NCBI GenBank assembly: GCA_014529385.2
Contig: CM043967.1
Location: forward strand, 5,721,001-5,785,000
Direction of reading: 5' to 3'
DNA length: 64,000 nt
Source: Adiantum capillus-veneris
Lineage: Eukaryota > Streptophyta > Polypodiopsida > Polypodiales > Pteridaceae
Shown here: positions 22,464-32,970 of the stretch, one piece after another
Layout of the letters: each line of letters starts with the position of its first letter
How positions within the stretch are numbered: position 1 is the first letter of the stretch
Notes under the pieces: model-generated
The model's database searches: none
What the model saw: the letters and a program-made list of their open reading frames with translations, nothing else
Told to the model about the DNA's origin: nothing
Position numbers and translations under genes: made by a program

Positions 22464-22839
22464 CATTCAAATAAAATGATTGGGTCTTACTTAAGTTTCA
22501 AATCTTGAAGCCAATCAATGATATGGCTTATCAACTCAAGTTTCCCAACCATTGGCTCATACAAAATGCTTTTCATGTGATCCTACTTAAGCCCTACAAA
22601 GGAGAGCCCCCAAGTGAACAAATTATTGAAGACCCTTCCAAAATCGAGACCAAGAAGAGGTGCTACACCCCAAAGCTATCCTTCGGCATGAAGACAAGGT
22701 ACTACGACATAGTAAGATTATCCGAAAATATCTTATTAGTTTAAAAAATTATCCTTTTGAAGATGCTAGATGGATGCAAGGAATACAGCTAAAGGATAGT
22801 ATGAACCTTGTTAATGCTTACAATGCTACATTAGAGTAA
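22464..22839 (+). pseudogene. Chromovirus Pol C terminus with chromodomain
   Basis: MAYQLKFPNHWLIQNAFHV and LLKPYKGEPPSE are the hallmark integrase C terminus of Ty3/gypsy chromoviruses. After a frameshift near 22,725, ISLKNYPFEDARWMQG and LVNAYNATLE (22,732-22,836) form the core and last helix of a chromodomain, ended by TAA at 22,837-22,839. The chromodomain would direct integration to marked chromatin. The 5' side is cut by the copia LTR at 22,463. Confidence 0.82.
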
Positions 22840-22883
22840 GAAAATGTACAAATTTCTTTTAAATGACCAATGTTTTTTTCTTA

Positions 22884-23231
22884 TAAGACTAATTCTCTTT
22901 TCATTGTGCAAAAATTTAAGTAGTGTGCATGCTTAGAATCATGTTTGTGATGACGACATCTCTCAACACCAAGTAGAATTTGTCACTCTACTTTGGGAAA
23001 ATGAAATGGACTAAAGAGCAGACATGCTTGTGGCAGCTATGTCTCTCAAGCACCAGATGGATTAGTCATTCATCTTGGAAAGTTGTTGTAGGATAAAAAG
23101 GGATCCTCTACCCGCTAAGACACATTGACTAATGACTTAGGCTTTATCTCTTCTACCTCATAATCGAGGACGACTATGATTCCAGGGAGAGGTAAGGTCA
23201 TAAAATCTAATATCTAACCAACCCAAATGAT
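22884..23231 (+). repeat. Chromovirus 3' untranslated region, copy 1
   Basis: AAGACTAATTCTC onward aligns with 51,208-51,553, including GATCCTCTACCCGCTAAG and CATAAAATCTAATATCTAACC. It follows the chromovirus stop codon and leads to GTGGGGGAATAGA at about 23,259, a possible PPT. The following DNA may be a degraded LTR, but its ends were not recognised. Confidence 0.7.
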
Positions 23232-23493
23232 TTTCTCATATAAAACTGATCATTTAATGTGGGGGAATAGACGAGAACAAGAAATAGAATATAGACATGT
23301 GCTTATGGGTCTATCTCAACATGCGGCCAATGGTAAAGGGTCCAAATGAGAGATGATCTGTCAAAGAGAAAGGCTGCCCAATGGAGCTTAGAGACCTTAG
23401 GGTTAGCTTCATTGAAGACCTCCAAGGGTTAGTGTTAAAAGTCCTTTGACCTTAGGTAAGCTAGGGTTGTGCTTAGGTGGGAACCGGGTCCAA

Positions 23494-23672
23494 GCTTGAG
23501 GTGCTTTCCGTGATTGTTGACTAAAGTTCTTGAGGTGCTTATCGTACTTGCTGACTAAGGTTCTTGAGATTCTTGTCATGCTTTTTGTGCTTGAGGTGCT
23601 TGTCATTCTTGCTGACTAAGGTGCTTAATGACTAAGGTGCTAATGTACTCCATGACTAAGGTGCTTGAGGGT
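23494..23672. repeat. Degenerate tandem repeat of ~34 bp (GACTAAGGTGCTTGAGGTGC-like)
   Basis: At least five variants of TTGAGGTGCTT...GACTAAGGTTC follow each other with loss and gain of parts. They lie in noncoding DNA after the chromovirus tail. Confidence 0.7.
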
Positions 23673-24739
23673 AAGGTGTTCAAAAATTCAAATCTAATCC
23701 CTACTCATGAGGGGGCAAGGGCCTAATTGTAAGGGCTAGAGAGAGAACAGACACACACACTCACACAAGGCAAGCTTGTTACCAAGAAGGCAAATAGGAC
23801 ACTTGTCAAGCTCCTCTCCATGTTGCCCTCATAGCGTGCTTAAAGTCTGCTGGCCTCCCAAGGGGTCCAATGAAAATTTAATTGATTTAAATAATTGTTT
23901 TTGCATTTATCAAGTCCTCTCTCTAAAAGGGGAAAGGGGGACACTTTTTACAAGACTACCCTTGTCTCTTGATATGCATTATGCATGTAATTGGGTTAGG
24001 CTTGCAGGGGTCCAATGAGCTTCCAAGTTGAGCTAGAAGAGGGGGTCAACCAAAGCAAGAAGGGGGGTTTCTTGTGCGGTATACTCTCTCTCACGCACAC
24101 TATCATTGTGTGAAGTGCAAAGTGCAAGAGCTCCATCTCCTTCTCCAAGATAGTAGAGAAGTTGATAGCCTACACTAACACTTTGGCTATGGAATGCAAA
24201 TCCAACCAAGAGCCATGCTTCAATGCTTAAGCTTTCCATCTTCTCCATCTTCATTACTATGCTATTATGTATGCTAGCAAGAAGAGTGATGATAAGTGAG
24301 GAATTGTTTCTTTTTCCTATGAATGTCTCTTCTTCCTCTTCCCTATCCTCATTCCCCACTAGCTCTCTTTGAAGGTGTTTGAGGCCTTGGGATAGTTAAT
24401 GCTTTTTACAAAGTCTATGTTATGCGTGTGATGCATGAAGCTTTCCATCTTCATTACATCACCTAGGTTACAAGGAACACAAATATTATATTGTACCAAG
24501 TCTCTTTTGATGGGAGAATCTATAATACAAATGCCTATTGGAGGGGGGACCGGCTCTACATAAATCTAGTCCTCAACTTTTGTCAAGTTCTCTAAAGTCT
24601 CTCTCTTGCAAAAGTATTGTTCATGCCAAGTTAATTAAGTACTATGATTATGTTGCTACCATCACTTAAGTTCACCCTCTATGTTCTCAAAGTAACCTCA
24701 CAAAAATTCTCTCTTTAATTCTCCTAATTCCTCTATAGT
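23673..24739. other. Noncoding stretch between chromovirus tail and G3
   Basis: I see no supported gene. It contains simple repeats (CACA, GAGA) and sequence that could be LTR remains. Short ORFs here lack recognisable motifs and are not conserved with any other part of the window. Confidence 0.4.
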
Positions 24740-24777
24740 CAAAGTTCATAGGCAATTTCCATTACAATGTGGGTCTA

Positions 24778-25561
24778 GCCACTGTACCTAGCTCCAATTT
24801 CTTCATATGCTATTTTTGTTAAGATTTCAACTCGGCCAATATACTTGGGTTTATTAGTTTCCAAACCCACTATTTGTTCATGTAAATACTCCACGTAATT
24901 CCTTTGGCACACATACTTCTCAGTGCCCAACTGAAAGTGGTGGCAATGGCATGAGGTGGTGTAGTATGATTTTGTGGCCTTTTCTTGCAAGCATTGAAGG
25001 ATTGGTTGTACAATTTACAAATCATGACCGCTCTTGGATCCACCATGTCTTCAAGGATGGTTTTGGTTTTCTTTTGAGAGTATACTTCTACAGTCTCTCT
25101 TCTTTCCCTGACTGAGTTGCCCCATTGTCTAATTCCAAGGCATCTTTTATGAGCTGATGTGTAATTGTCACTTACTTTCCTCGTCAAGTGTAGTGAGGAA
25201 TGCCTTAAAATCCTTCTTGATTGTAGTAGCCAGCTCTCATAGACCCTTTGTAAATCAACACTTGCCGACACATATGTAAAAAACCCATGTAGATCCACCC
25301 TTTCCAGATGATTGATGATGCTTCCTTGGTTTACATATTGAATGATTTTTCATGGGATTATTGGCACATCCACTGTATTGCCTTGTGGATCTCGGAAGGT
25401 CCCTTGGTACAGCTTTATGCCCTCCTTTTCTAGAGTATTTTCATCCATCCATGCTTTTGTTGAATCAATGTTTCATTGGGAATTGTAAAGGGCTCCACCA
25501 TTGCAATAATGTCTTTCAAGGCGAGTCTCTTCTTCTTTGCTAGTGGTTTACCGGGTTCCAT
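24778..25561 (-). pseudogene. ORF3 N-terminal domain of G3
   Basis: The ATG is at 25,561 and the N terminus reads MEPGKPLAKKKRLALKD, matching MAASKSPAKKKRMTIKD of G2. Further matches are YQGTFRDPQGNTVDVP, VDLHGFFTYVSASVDLQRV, VEVYSQKKTKTILEDM, LYNQSFNACKKRPQ, HAIATTFSWAL and NKPKYIGRVEILTKIAYEEI. The order follows the G2 domain exactly. Stops and frameshifts are present and the coiled coil and C-terminal domain are missing. The basic KKKR is conserved in all three copies. Confidence 0.8.
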
Positions 25562-25737
25562 TGAGCCTTCACACACTCTAAGTCCAAAAGTTAGTGTCTT
25601 TTACTAAATCTGGCAGTTAATCAGCTTCTAGCTATCCAAATGACTTCAGGATTGAATCACAAGCTAATATTGCCTAAGGATGCTTTGCAAGTTGACAAAA
25701 GTGCATTTAGATATATCATATTGGTATTATGTTGTGG

Positions 25738-26890
25738 GACATCATATGTGTATGATGTCTATGTGTTCAAAATAAGGTTTAAATTTGACATGTGCATAGC
25801 TCATAGCTTGTATATCACACATATATGCTTGAAGTTGGATTTGAATATATATTGAGCAAGATATTGTCTTATAAGCTCTTTTTGGACTTTGAATGGTAGA
25901 AAGGCTATATTCTGGGTATATGAGGTTCAAATGACTTGAAGCTTGGTGTATGGACTCATGAGCATATGATAAGATCTTAGGATAGGTCAAAATCACTTTA
26001 GATTGCAAATTTGTCACCTTGGAACATCATACGTGTGTGATGTCTGTTGTGTCTAAGTCAGCTGAAACTCATATCATAGCTTGTGTATGGTTGGTGATGA
26101 CTCGTGTAAAATCAGATCTAAGTTTGATGGTCAATGGATATGTCAAAAGCCAAGATTTGTGCTTGTAGACTCTAAGTTCCAACTTGGATTCATTTGGGTA
26201 TGAAGTGCCCAAACTTGATGAAACTTGCTCTACATGCTAGTAATGATGTAAGAAGAGCTTAGAGATAGGAAAAATCACTATAGTATGTCATTTTGGCAGC
26301 CTGAGACATCATACACGTATGATGTCTAAGTATGTATTTTTGGCCCATATCTGCTCTGTAGCTTCCTCATATGATGGGTATTATGCTAGTGATATCAAAT
26401 TTTCGTTTGGAGATAAGTGCATGTGTATGGAGCCATAAAAGGTGTTTTAGAATCTTGATTTTTGAAACTTGGGCCTATGTTGTCACAAACTTGCTCAAAT
26501 GGACTCAAACTTGGTATGTGGGCTGTTTGAGATGTACTCAACATGTTCATTAGGTGAAAGTTGAGTATGGCCCATAACAAAGGTAGACATATATTGGTAT
26601 GATGCCTTCTATGTGAAAATGTATATGTGCCCTTATGAGTATAATATAAATGTGATGCACAATGTTTGAGTTAAGTTTCACCTGACTTGGAGCTCTTTGG
26701 AGGTGTCTATGCCAAATTTTTCTATTAGGCTTGAACTTTGTGGTTTTTGGCCATAGGATGTCATGACTTGCTCCAAATAGCTTGAATTTTGGTATGCATG
26801 ATGTTTTGAGTATGGGGATGAAGATTGTATAGTCAAATCTTAAAGTGCATGTGTAAAGTGACTTGTGAGACATCATACGCGTATGATGTT
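25738..26890. repeat. Palindrome array of G3 (~283-bp pitch, arms changed in pairs)
   Basis: Sites are at 25,738-25,759, 26,023-26,044, 26,305-26,326, a decayed one at 26,586-26,607, and 26,869-26,890. The arm is GACATCATAC with GTATGATGTC, where G1/G2 have GACATCCTAC with GTAGGATGTC. The two changes are complementary, so the dyad is kept. Spacing is 285, 282, 281 and 283 bp. The distance to the ORF3 ATG is 176 bp, against 166 in G1 and G2. Confidence 0.88.
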
Positions 26891-27239
26891 TGTTATGCAA
26901 AAATGTGATTTTTTTGGGCTTTGGCATGCTTTGTACTAGTGCCCTAAGCCCTTTTAGCTCCAATTCAACTTTTAAATTCATAAGTTTAGCTTAGAAACTC
27001 CATGTTTGGCATTTTGGACTCTAAAATCAATTTTCGCTCTTGGAGACGACTTTCCACGATAATTTCACTTGAGCTTGATCACCTAAGCTTGTAGATGTTG
27101 TGGGACACCTTTCCATGCAATTGGTGTAGCCTTCCGCCTTATGGATGTCATTTACGATGATTTGTTGCTCTGAAAGCGTCTTTTAGTTATGGAGTCACAA
27201 CTCATCTAACTCTGCTAATAGGATCCAATCCATTGGATA

Positions 27240-28570
27240 ATAGCTGTAAATTTTTTGTTTTGTCTTAATATACTCCCTGCACACTTATGACAAATATAAT
27301 TGATAACTTTAAATATGTCAGATAAAAACAAGGTTACTTACGATTCATGTTGATGGAAAATACAATGTATCACAAGAGGTAAGATAGATCTTTTGTTTTT
27401 TTGTTGCAATACTCACAGTCATGAGCTAGTTTGTAATAAATATTCAAAAAGAATTACAATATAGGTCCCAATAAAACAATCCATGACACCAGTGGTGCCA
27501 TAAAAGCTTCCAGACCCAAAAGATCAAAGAAACTCAAAGATCCTGAATGGTTTCCACTCAAGGCAAACCTCCTGTCATAAGGTATACCCTACATATCCAA
27601 GATTGAGTAGCACAACCAAAATTGAGACATAAAGAGCTACAATTTGTTAATAAGGGAGCCACCTTGCAAAATACTTCACATACCAAATAAGAGCCGCATA
27701 AGGCGGGAGCCTGCAAGCTCCATCACCTTGCAGATGAGTCCAAACCTCCAAAAAGCCTACAAGAGGAGAATAGTTTCACATCCATCACCATTGTGTGCAT
27801 CTACCACCAAGTCTTTAGTACCATCAGACAAGGATAATAGGGGAGCCCATCTAGCTGGAAGGTGGCCCCGATGCCACCATGGGTAGGAGCCCCTACCACA
27901 CGGGATGCTCACCACACAGAAGCCTAGAAAAATGATCATCTGCCATGGCCAAGAAAAACCAAGAATCTACCTCAACAATATATAAACCATCCATGATTAG
28001 GTAGGGTGGGCTTCTGCCCTTGTGAAAAATGAACATCTCTCGTGACCAAGAAAAATTGAGAAGCCACCACAACAACATCCAAACCATCCACGATAGGGTA
28101 GGGTAGGACTCCATCCCTGTAAACATAGGAGCATGCCACCACTAGGCCTTTCATTTTAAAAATGAAAGGGTTCAAGAGGGGGAGAGCCAGTAGCAATGTT
28201 GCCAACCAGACCCTCCAACCCTACCTTGTAGGCAAGTCACTTCCATGCCCATATGGCCGCAAGCCCTTCTTATATTTATAGCACAAGACTTATATAAGGC
28301 CATAGATACAATTTCCCCACATTGACCATCAAAATAATGAAGTTCAATATCTTTTATTGCTCACAGGGGGAGGTGAAGAGGTGAGGTCACGTGTGTGGGT
28401 GGGGAGGTCAAGAGGTGAGGGGATACATGTGGGTGGCAACATGATGGAGTCCATATCAAGGGAGCATGAAAATGCTATGAACCTCATCTTTCGTGATGTT
28501 GGCTCCAGCTGTGTGGCAGTTTGTCCGAAGCCTAGATCAACATTTTGACCCACTTTTTGTGGATTAATTA
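27240..28570. other. Unexplained segment inside G3 spacer
   Basis: Flanking DNA (26.9-27.2 and 28.57-28.85 kb) resembles the spacer of G1/G2 on the minus strand, but this 1.3 kb does not, so it is probably an insertion. It contains a ~97-bp tandem repeat in two copies (27,933-28,029 and 28,030-28,127, sharing AACCATCCA-GATTAGGTAGGG-like text). No termini or coding motifs were recognised. Confidence 0.35.
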
Positions 28571-28998
28571 TGGACAAAGCTACATGGGCTTGTAGACAAC
28601 CTCGAGAGGCACTTACCCATGAAGTTTTGTGTCATTCTGACGACTTGTCCCAGATCGATTTCTCTAGGGTCTGAGAAGTCAGGATTTTTATTACTGACCT
28701 AAACTGGTACGATTGGACACATGCATGCTCATCTAGCCTAGGGTCAACCTCCTATGAAGTTTCATAGCTATCAGGTTAGTGGTTAGGGCGCTACGGCCTC
28801 CTTTGGTCTCTACCTACCTAGGCTAACATATGTTCCGATTAGTTTTCGCGATGAAGTTAGACATAAATGTAAAGATTTCAAGGTGATGCGTCTACCGCTC
28901 ATATCTAGCACCAATTGATGTGCCGTGGCTATTGTATAGAGTTGTAGAAGTTCCGCACGCTCTATGTCTCTCTAGCTCTCTCTATAGTGTGTGCATAG

Positions 28999-29206
28999 CC
29001 CGGGGCGGTCACTTATCAAAAGCTTCCTATATCACGTGCGTTCAAGAGGTTATTAATAATACCTCAATATACATACTATATTTACACTACGTGCCTATTT
29101 AAAAAACCCCCACCCCCCTCTGTATGTATAAATTTTGATCTTTTAATAATCCTCTCCGGTTAACTCACGTGATAGTATACACATTCTAAAAAGTGACCGC
29201 CCCGGG
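28999..29206. mobile_element. MITE with 16-bp terminal inverted repeats and 8-bp TSD
   Basis: The left end is CCCGGGGCGGTCACTT (28,999-29,014). The right end is its exact reverse complement (29,191-29,206). Both are flanked by GTGCATAG (28,991-28,998 and 29,207-29,214). Imperfect inverted similarity continues inward (TATCACGTG-x-GTT). The 208-bp noncoding element with an 8-bp duplication fits a nonautonomous hAT-type transposon. The superfamily is inferred from duplication length only. It is inserted in the G3 spacer. Confidence 0.9.
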
Positions 29207-29900
29207 GTGCATAGTGAAAATGAGCTAGTAAGTGGGGTCAAAAGTTCTTACACTGGGACTCCCTAAATCACTTGTCATGAAATTCTACATGTGCTTCTAT
29301 CTTGTTGTGAAACACACTCTAGGCTCAAAAAAAAAAAAAATTGGACTTTGTTTGCCCAATTTTTGGAAAATTTGTCATTTCCTCCAAAAACTAATCAGAT
29401 TGGACTTTTCCCTTCGTTCTCATAATTGCATCCCGACTTCACCATATGTTTCTCTTGACTTGCTAATCACCCCCGTATTTTCTTTTTTCATTTCGTCACC
29501 ATCTCATTTGATTTTTCCATTTTCTTTTCTTTGTTCTTAAAAATTGCAAAAATAAAAGGAGAATAGCAAATCAATTTTTAAAAATGCCAAAAAATCAAAG
29601 TAAATATTGAACATAATAAAATAAACCAATATATACATGTTTTTGTAATATTTTTGGCCAGATTGTTCAGTTTTATCAACTTTTTAGCCTAAAAATTGTT
29701 ACTTTTACTTACACACACACCTAGAGGCTCATTTTTGACATTTGTCCTTATATATCTTTAGAATTGTGCTAGATAAGGGCATGAGTACTCGGATTTACCA
29801 AAAATTTCAGCAATCAAACACAAAAGATTCAAAAACATAGAAAACAATGCCCTTTTTAACACTCTTTATACTTGTTGTGGGTTTGCACTGATTGACAATG

Positions 29901-29914
29901 CCTCCCCCCCTCCA
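29901..29914 (-). other. Internal polypurine tract of G3
   Basis: On the minus strand GGAGGGGGGGAGG is followed by CATTG, as in G1 and G2. It sits after the pol tail and before the AT-rich spacer. Conservation in this old copy supports a function. Confidence 0.55.
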
Positions 29915-30059
29915 AGTTAGAGTCCTTTTATAATTAGATGAGGGAATGTATCGTGCATGGGTATCAACATTGTGCTAATGCAAGCCATGTAGTGTAGCCC
30001 TATATGCATACTAAGTCAATGCATTGAAAAAATTAATGTTGTGCTAGAGGAGGGTATAA

Positions 30060-30864
30060 GCAATATTCTTATTGGCATTCGATGTTGAGGTTTCCTAGTT
30101 TGGAACTACCTATATTAAAGCGGTGAAATAATAATCATTCTAATTGTGTTCCTCTTTGTTTAATTGACAATGGATGTTCTTGCATTGTTGGTTTGTCTTG
30201 CCTCTTGTGGTTGCACGCTTGTGCGAATCCAAAGACCGAGTATGTCGTATGCTTGGTCTTTTGTTTAGGAATCCAAATTTGAGGCTGACTCTTTTGAGCT
30301 TGCCATAAGCTCTTGGGTACCAAAATCAACTTATCATTATTGTTTTGGTTCTCTTGGCTTTGGTTTTGGTTGGATCTTAGGTGTTTGTACTGAAGGGAGT
30401 TCCTTGCCCTATCTCTTTGGAATCCAGAGTTGTTCTTGATTACCTTGGGCTGCAATAAACTTCTTTGGAACCCATAATTTTGTGATATACTATGGAGTTG
30501 GTCTCTTGGGTTTACCATACGTCGGTTGAGAGGTAGCTTTGAGCATGGCCGGCCTAAAATTTGCGACTTCATCCCTCTTGATCAAGACCTGCTTATGTGA
30601 TGTTGCAGTCCTTGATGGCTGCCTTTGCTCTGTGGGTTTCCTTGACATATTCTTTAGCATTTTCTCTTTGTTGACCGTAACTACCTTGGGTAGGATATAT
30701 GCAAAAGTGTTCTCTTTTGAATTTCTCTTTGTGATCCATTGTTGAACTGAGGTAATAACGATTATTTGCCCTTATCACTTGACTCCACTACCGATGGTTT
30801 GTCAAGATTTTGTGCAAAAAATGGAACCACTTGGCTTTCCTTAGCATGTTGAATGTTGACTTTA
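30060..30864 (-). pseudogene. Pol C-terminal tail of G3
   Basis: This basic, Gln/Asn/Lys-rich protein has the W-x-P-K motif PQIWIPKQKTK and a degenerate W-repeat context (VPKSLWQAQKSQ). It lies downstream of the second protease-like domain, as in G1 and G2. The longest open part is 30,135-30,572. Frames are broken. Confidence 0.55.
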
Positions 30865-31182
30865 TCAGAGCTCCAATTGTACTTTCTCTATCATGGCTGA
30901 TCGAGCAATAACGGATGTTGTTCTGGCTTGTCTTCTAACACTTAAAAAATTATGTGGATAGACATATTGGTTAATCTGAACAAGTATAATTGTCCATCCC
31001 ATTGCCTTGATTGAATTCTCTGAATAGATTTGAATGTCATGTTGTGTGGATTGAAGCTTGTCCTCAAGTGCAAGATGCTTGTATAACCTGTAGGAAATAA
31101 GAGTTTTTAGAGCTCTTAAATCTAGAAACACATTTTCTTCCACTTGATTACTTTCAACCTTGACTTTGATTGTTGGATCCAT
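30865..31182 (-). pseudogene. Second retropepsin-like domain of G3
   Basis: MDPTIKVKVESNQVEENVFLD corresponds to VEPIIAIKVGNNQVGSTALLD of G2. The active-site loop is decayed (D-L-R-A in place of D-S-G-A). TLISYRLYKHL, AMGWTIILVQINQYVYPHNF and, in a shifted frame at about 30,900, LLLDQP follow in the same order as G2. Presence in this diverged copy shows the domain is an old part of the family. Confidence 0.72.
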
Positions 31183-32676
31183 TGTATCCTCTTCATCAAA
31201 CTATGTTACCTTGATTTCATTGATTTGTAGTGGTGGTCCATGTTGTTGCTGTTGTCATAGAATCTTTCTCTTTTCCATTCGTTCATTTGCTTCTGCTTGA
31301 GCTTCTTCAATTATTGGTTGTTTTTCTTGAGTCCTTTTCTTCTCCTCATGGATTTTTTGAAGCATCCTGGGTTAGTGACAAATGATACTTTTTAAGCCTA
31401 CATCCACTAATTCAATTGGGCATTTCTTCACCATCTAATGTAGCAAGCTTGATAGCCCCACTTGGTGATAGATCTTTGATCACAAAGGGTCCATCCCTCG
31501 CTTTTTGAGTTTCTTGGCATGTTGTTTTAGTGTATAAACTAGGACATAATTGCCTATTTTAAATTCTTTTGAGTGTACATGCTTATCAAAATAATCCTTT
31601 TGCCTTCTTTTTTGAGAGTAGAGCTACAGCTTTCAAGTGGAGCTCATCTAGCTTTTCAAGGCCATCTAGTCTCAAAGACATTTCATGGCATATCCATTCT
31701 AGTTGCTTAGCTACCCTTAGAGTTGGGACTAAAAACTCCATGGGCAAGCTAGCGTTAAGACCAAACACCATGTTATACGGTGTTGTTCCAATAGATGTCT
31801 TATAAGCTATCATATAAGCCCACAATGTAGAGTGCAACTTTTGATCCCAATCTATCCTTGAGTCAGATACTATTGTAGTCAATACATTGCATAAGGTTTT
31901 ATTTGTAGCTTCAGCCCATACATTTGTATGTGGATGGTATGGAGCAAACTTTTTGTGAATTACTATGAATTCATCTAAAAGATTTTCAGTAACTTCATTC
32001 ATAAAATGTGGGCCACAATCACTGAATTACTATGAATTCATCTAGAAGATTTTCAGTAACTTCATTCATAAAATGTGGGCCACAATCACTGACAAGTTCA
32101 TATCTAACAAAGACATTTTCATATAGAAATTGTGCAATGGTCCTTGCATCAACTTTGTGTGTGGATTTAGCTTCAGCACATTTAGTGAAATAGTATGTGG
32201 CAACAATGATAAATTGGGCGTGAGTCTGATAACTCAGAGGTGAAATTGGTACTACAAAGTCTATACCCCACTTAGCGAATGCCCTGGATCCCATCATTGG
32301 CCTTAAAGGCATCTCATCCACATTTATTGGCACTTTGGTACACTGGTAAGCATCACATCTTTTAACATATTCTTCAATATCCATACATAATGTAGGCCAT
32401 CATATTTCAGCGATTAAGACAATTTTTGATGTCTTATCCCCTAATAAATTGCCTATGTTTATTCCTCCATGTGCATGCTCTAAGATTGGTAAATATATGT
32501 TTTTTGTTGCACATATCCTAAGCTAATTATCCTTTTCTCTCTTATAGAGCTGATTTTCAATCAATGTGAAGTCTTGAGCCTCTATTTCTACGACCCTTTG
32601 ACGTGCTCTAGACGTATTTTTGAGAAATTTTCTTGTTGTTAGGCTACAAGTAGTCAATTATATATTGACTCCACAC
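31183..32676 (-). pseudogene. Integrase of G3: HHCC module B, core and C-terminal domain
   Basis: HHCC module B: HAHGGIN, WPTLCMDIEEYVKRCDAYQ. Core: KWGIDFVVPISPLS, LVSDCGPHFMNEV, PHTNVWAEATNKTLCNVL. C-terminal domain: NYVLVYTLKQHAKKLKKRG. A 69-70 bp tandem duplication (31,954-32,092) breaks the core. Asp and Glu positions are mostly recognisable, but stops and shifts make it a pseudogene. The upstream part is lost at 32,677. Confidence 0.85.
31954..32092. repeat. ~70-bp tandem duplication in G3 integrase
   Basis: TTACTATGAATTCATCTA...CAATCACTGA appears twice back to back, with one base difference. It is specific to this copy. Confidence 0.88.
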
Positions 32677-32970
32677 TAGGAAAAATATGAAGCCTCTAGG
32701 GGCCCTTTGGGATTAAGGTTAATTAGAGGCCAGCCAATAGGAAGAGGGTGGTGGACAGACTCTATACCCTCAAAAATTAGGGGGACAAGGTAGCTTTACA
32801 CCTCTTGATGACCTCTTACCTAGTAACAAGGTAAGGGAGGGGTGGCTAGGGAAAAGGGATTGGGAGGGCAGACTACTTTGACCTCTTTTCCCCCACGTTT
32901 TGGCCCGGATTAAGAAATACACTAAAAATTTGAAAAAAAAAATTAAATCAAATTTCAAATTTTCCCTCCC
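32677..32970 (+). repeat. Interspersed repeat 'X', copy 1
   Basis: TAGGAAAAATATGAA onward aligns with 63,146-63,452 over ~300 bp, including GGGGCCCTTTGGGATTAAGG and CCCACTTTTTGGCCCGGAT-like text. Both copies start at the same base beside unrelated DNA and both end near CCCTCC. The type is unknown (solo LTR, SINE or nonautonomous element). Confidence 0.75.

Larger units (their letters stand above)
24740..32676 (-). mobile_element. Old diverged relative of the giant gypsy family, copy G3 (minus strand)
   Basis: Read on the minus strand, the order is integrase, integrase C-terminal domain, second protease-like domain, W-x-P-K tail, internal polypurine tract, AT-rich spacer, palindrome array, and ORF3 start. 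This is the same order as G1 and G2 but much more diverged. It begins in integrase module B (WSQYIID reading at about 32,660) directly beside the interspersed repeat at 32,677. It fades out after the first ~250 codons of ORF3. It contains a MITE and probably another insertion. Confidence 0.85.

Noticed and set aside
22156-22470. Minus-strand ORFs rich in Arg-Glu across the (CT)n run
   Set aside because: Pure translations of a dinucleotide repeat.
30539-30778. Plus-strand ORF opposite the G3 pol tail
   Set aside because: It is the antisense of the minus-strand Pol tail, which matches G1/G2.
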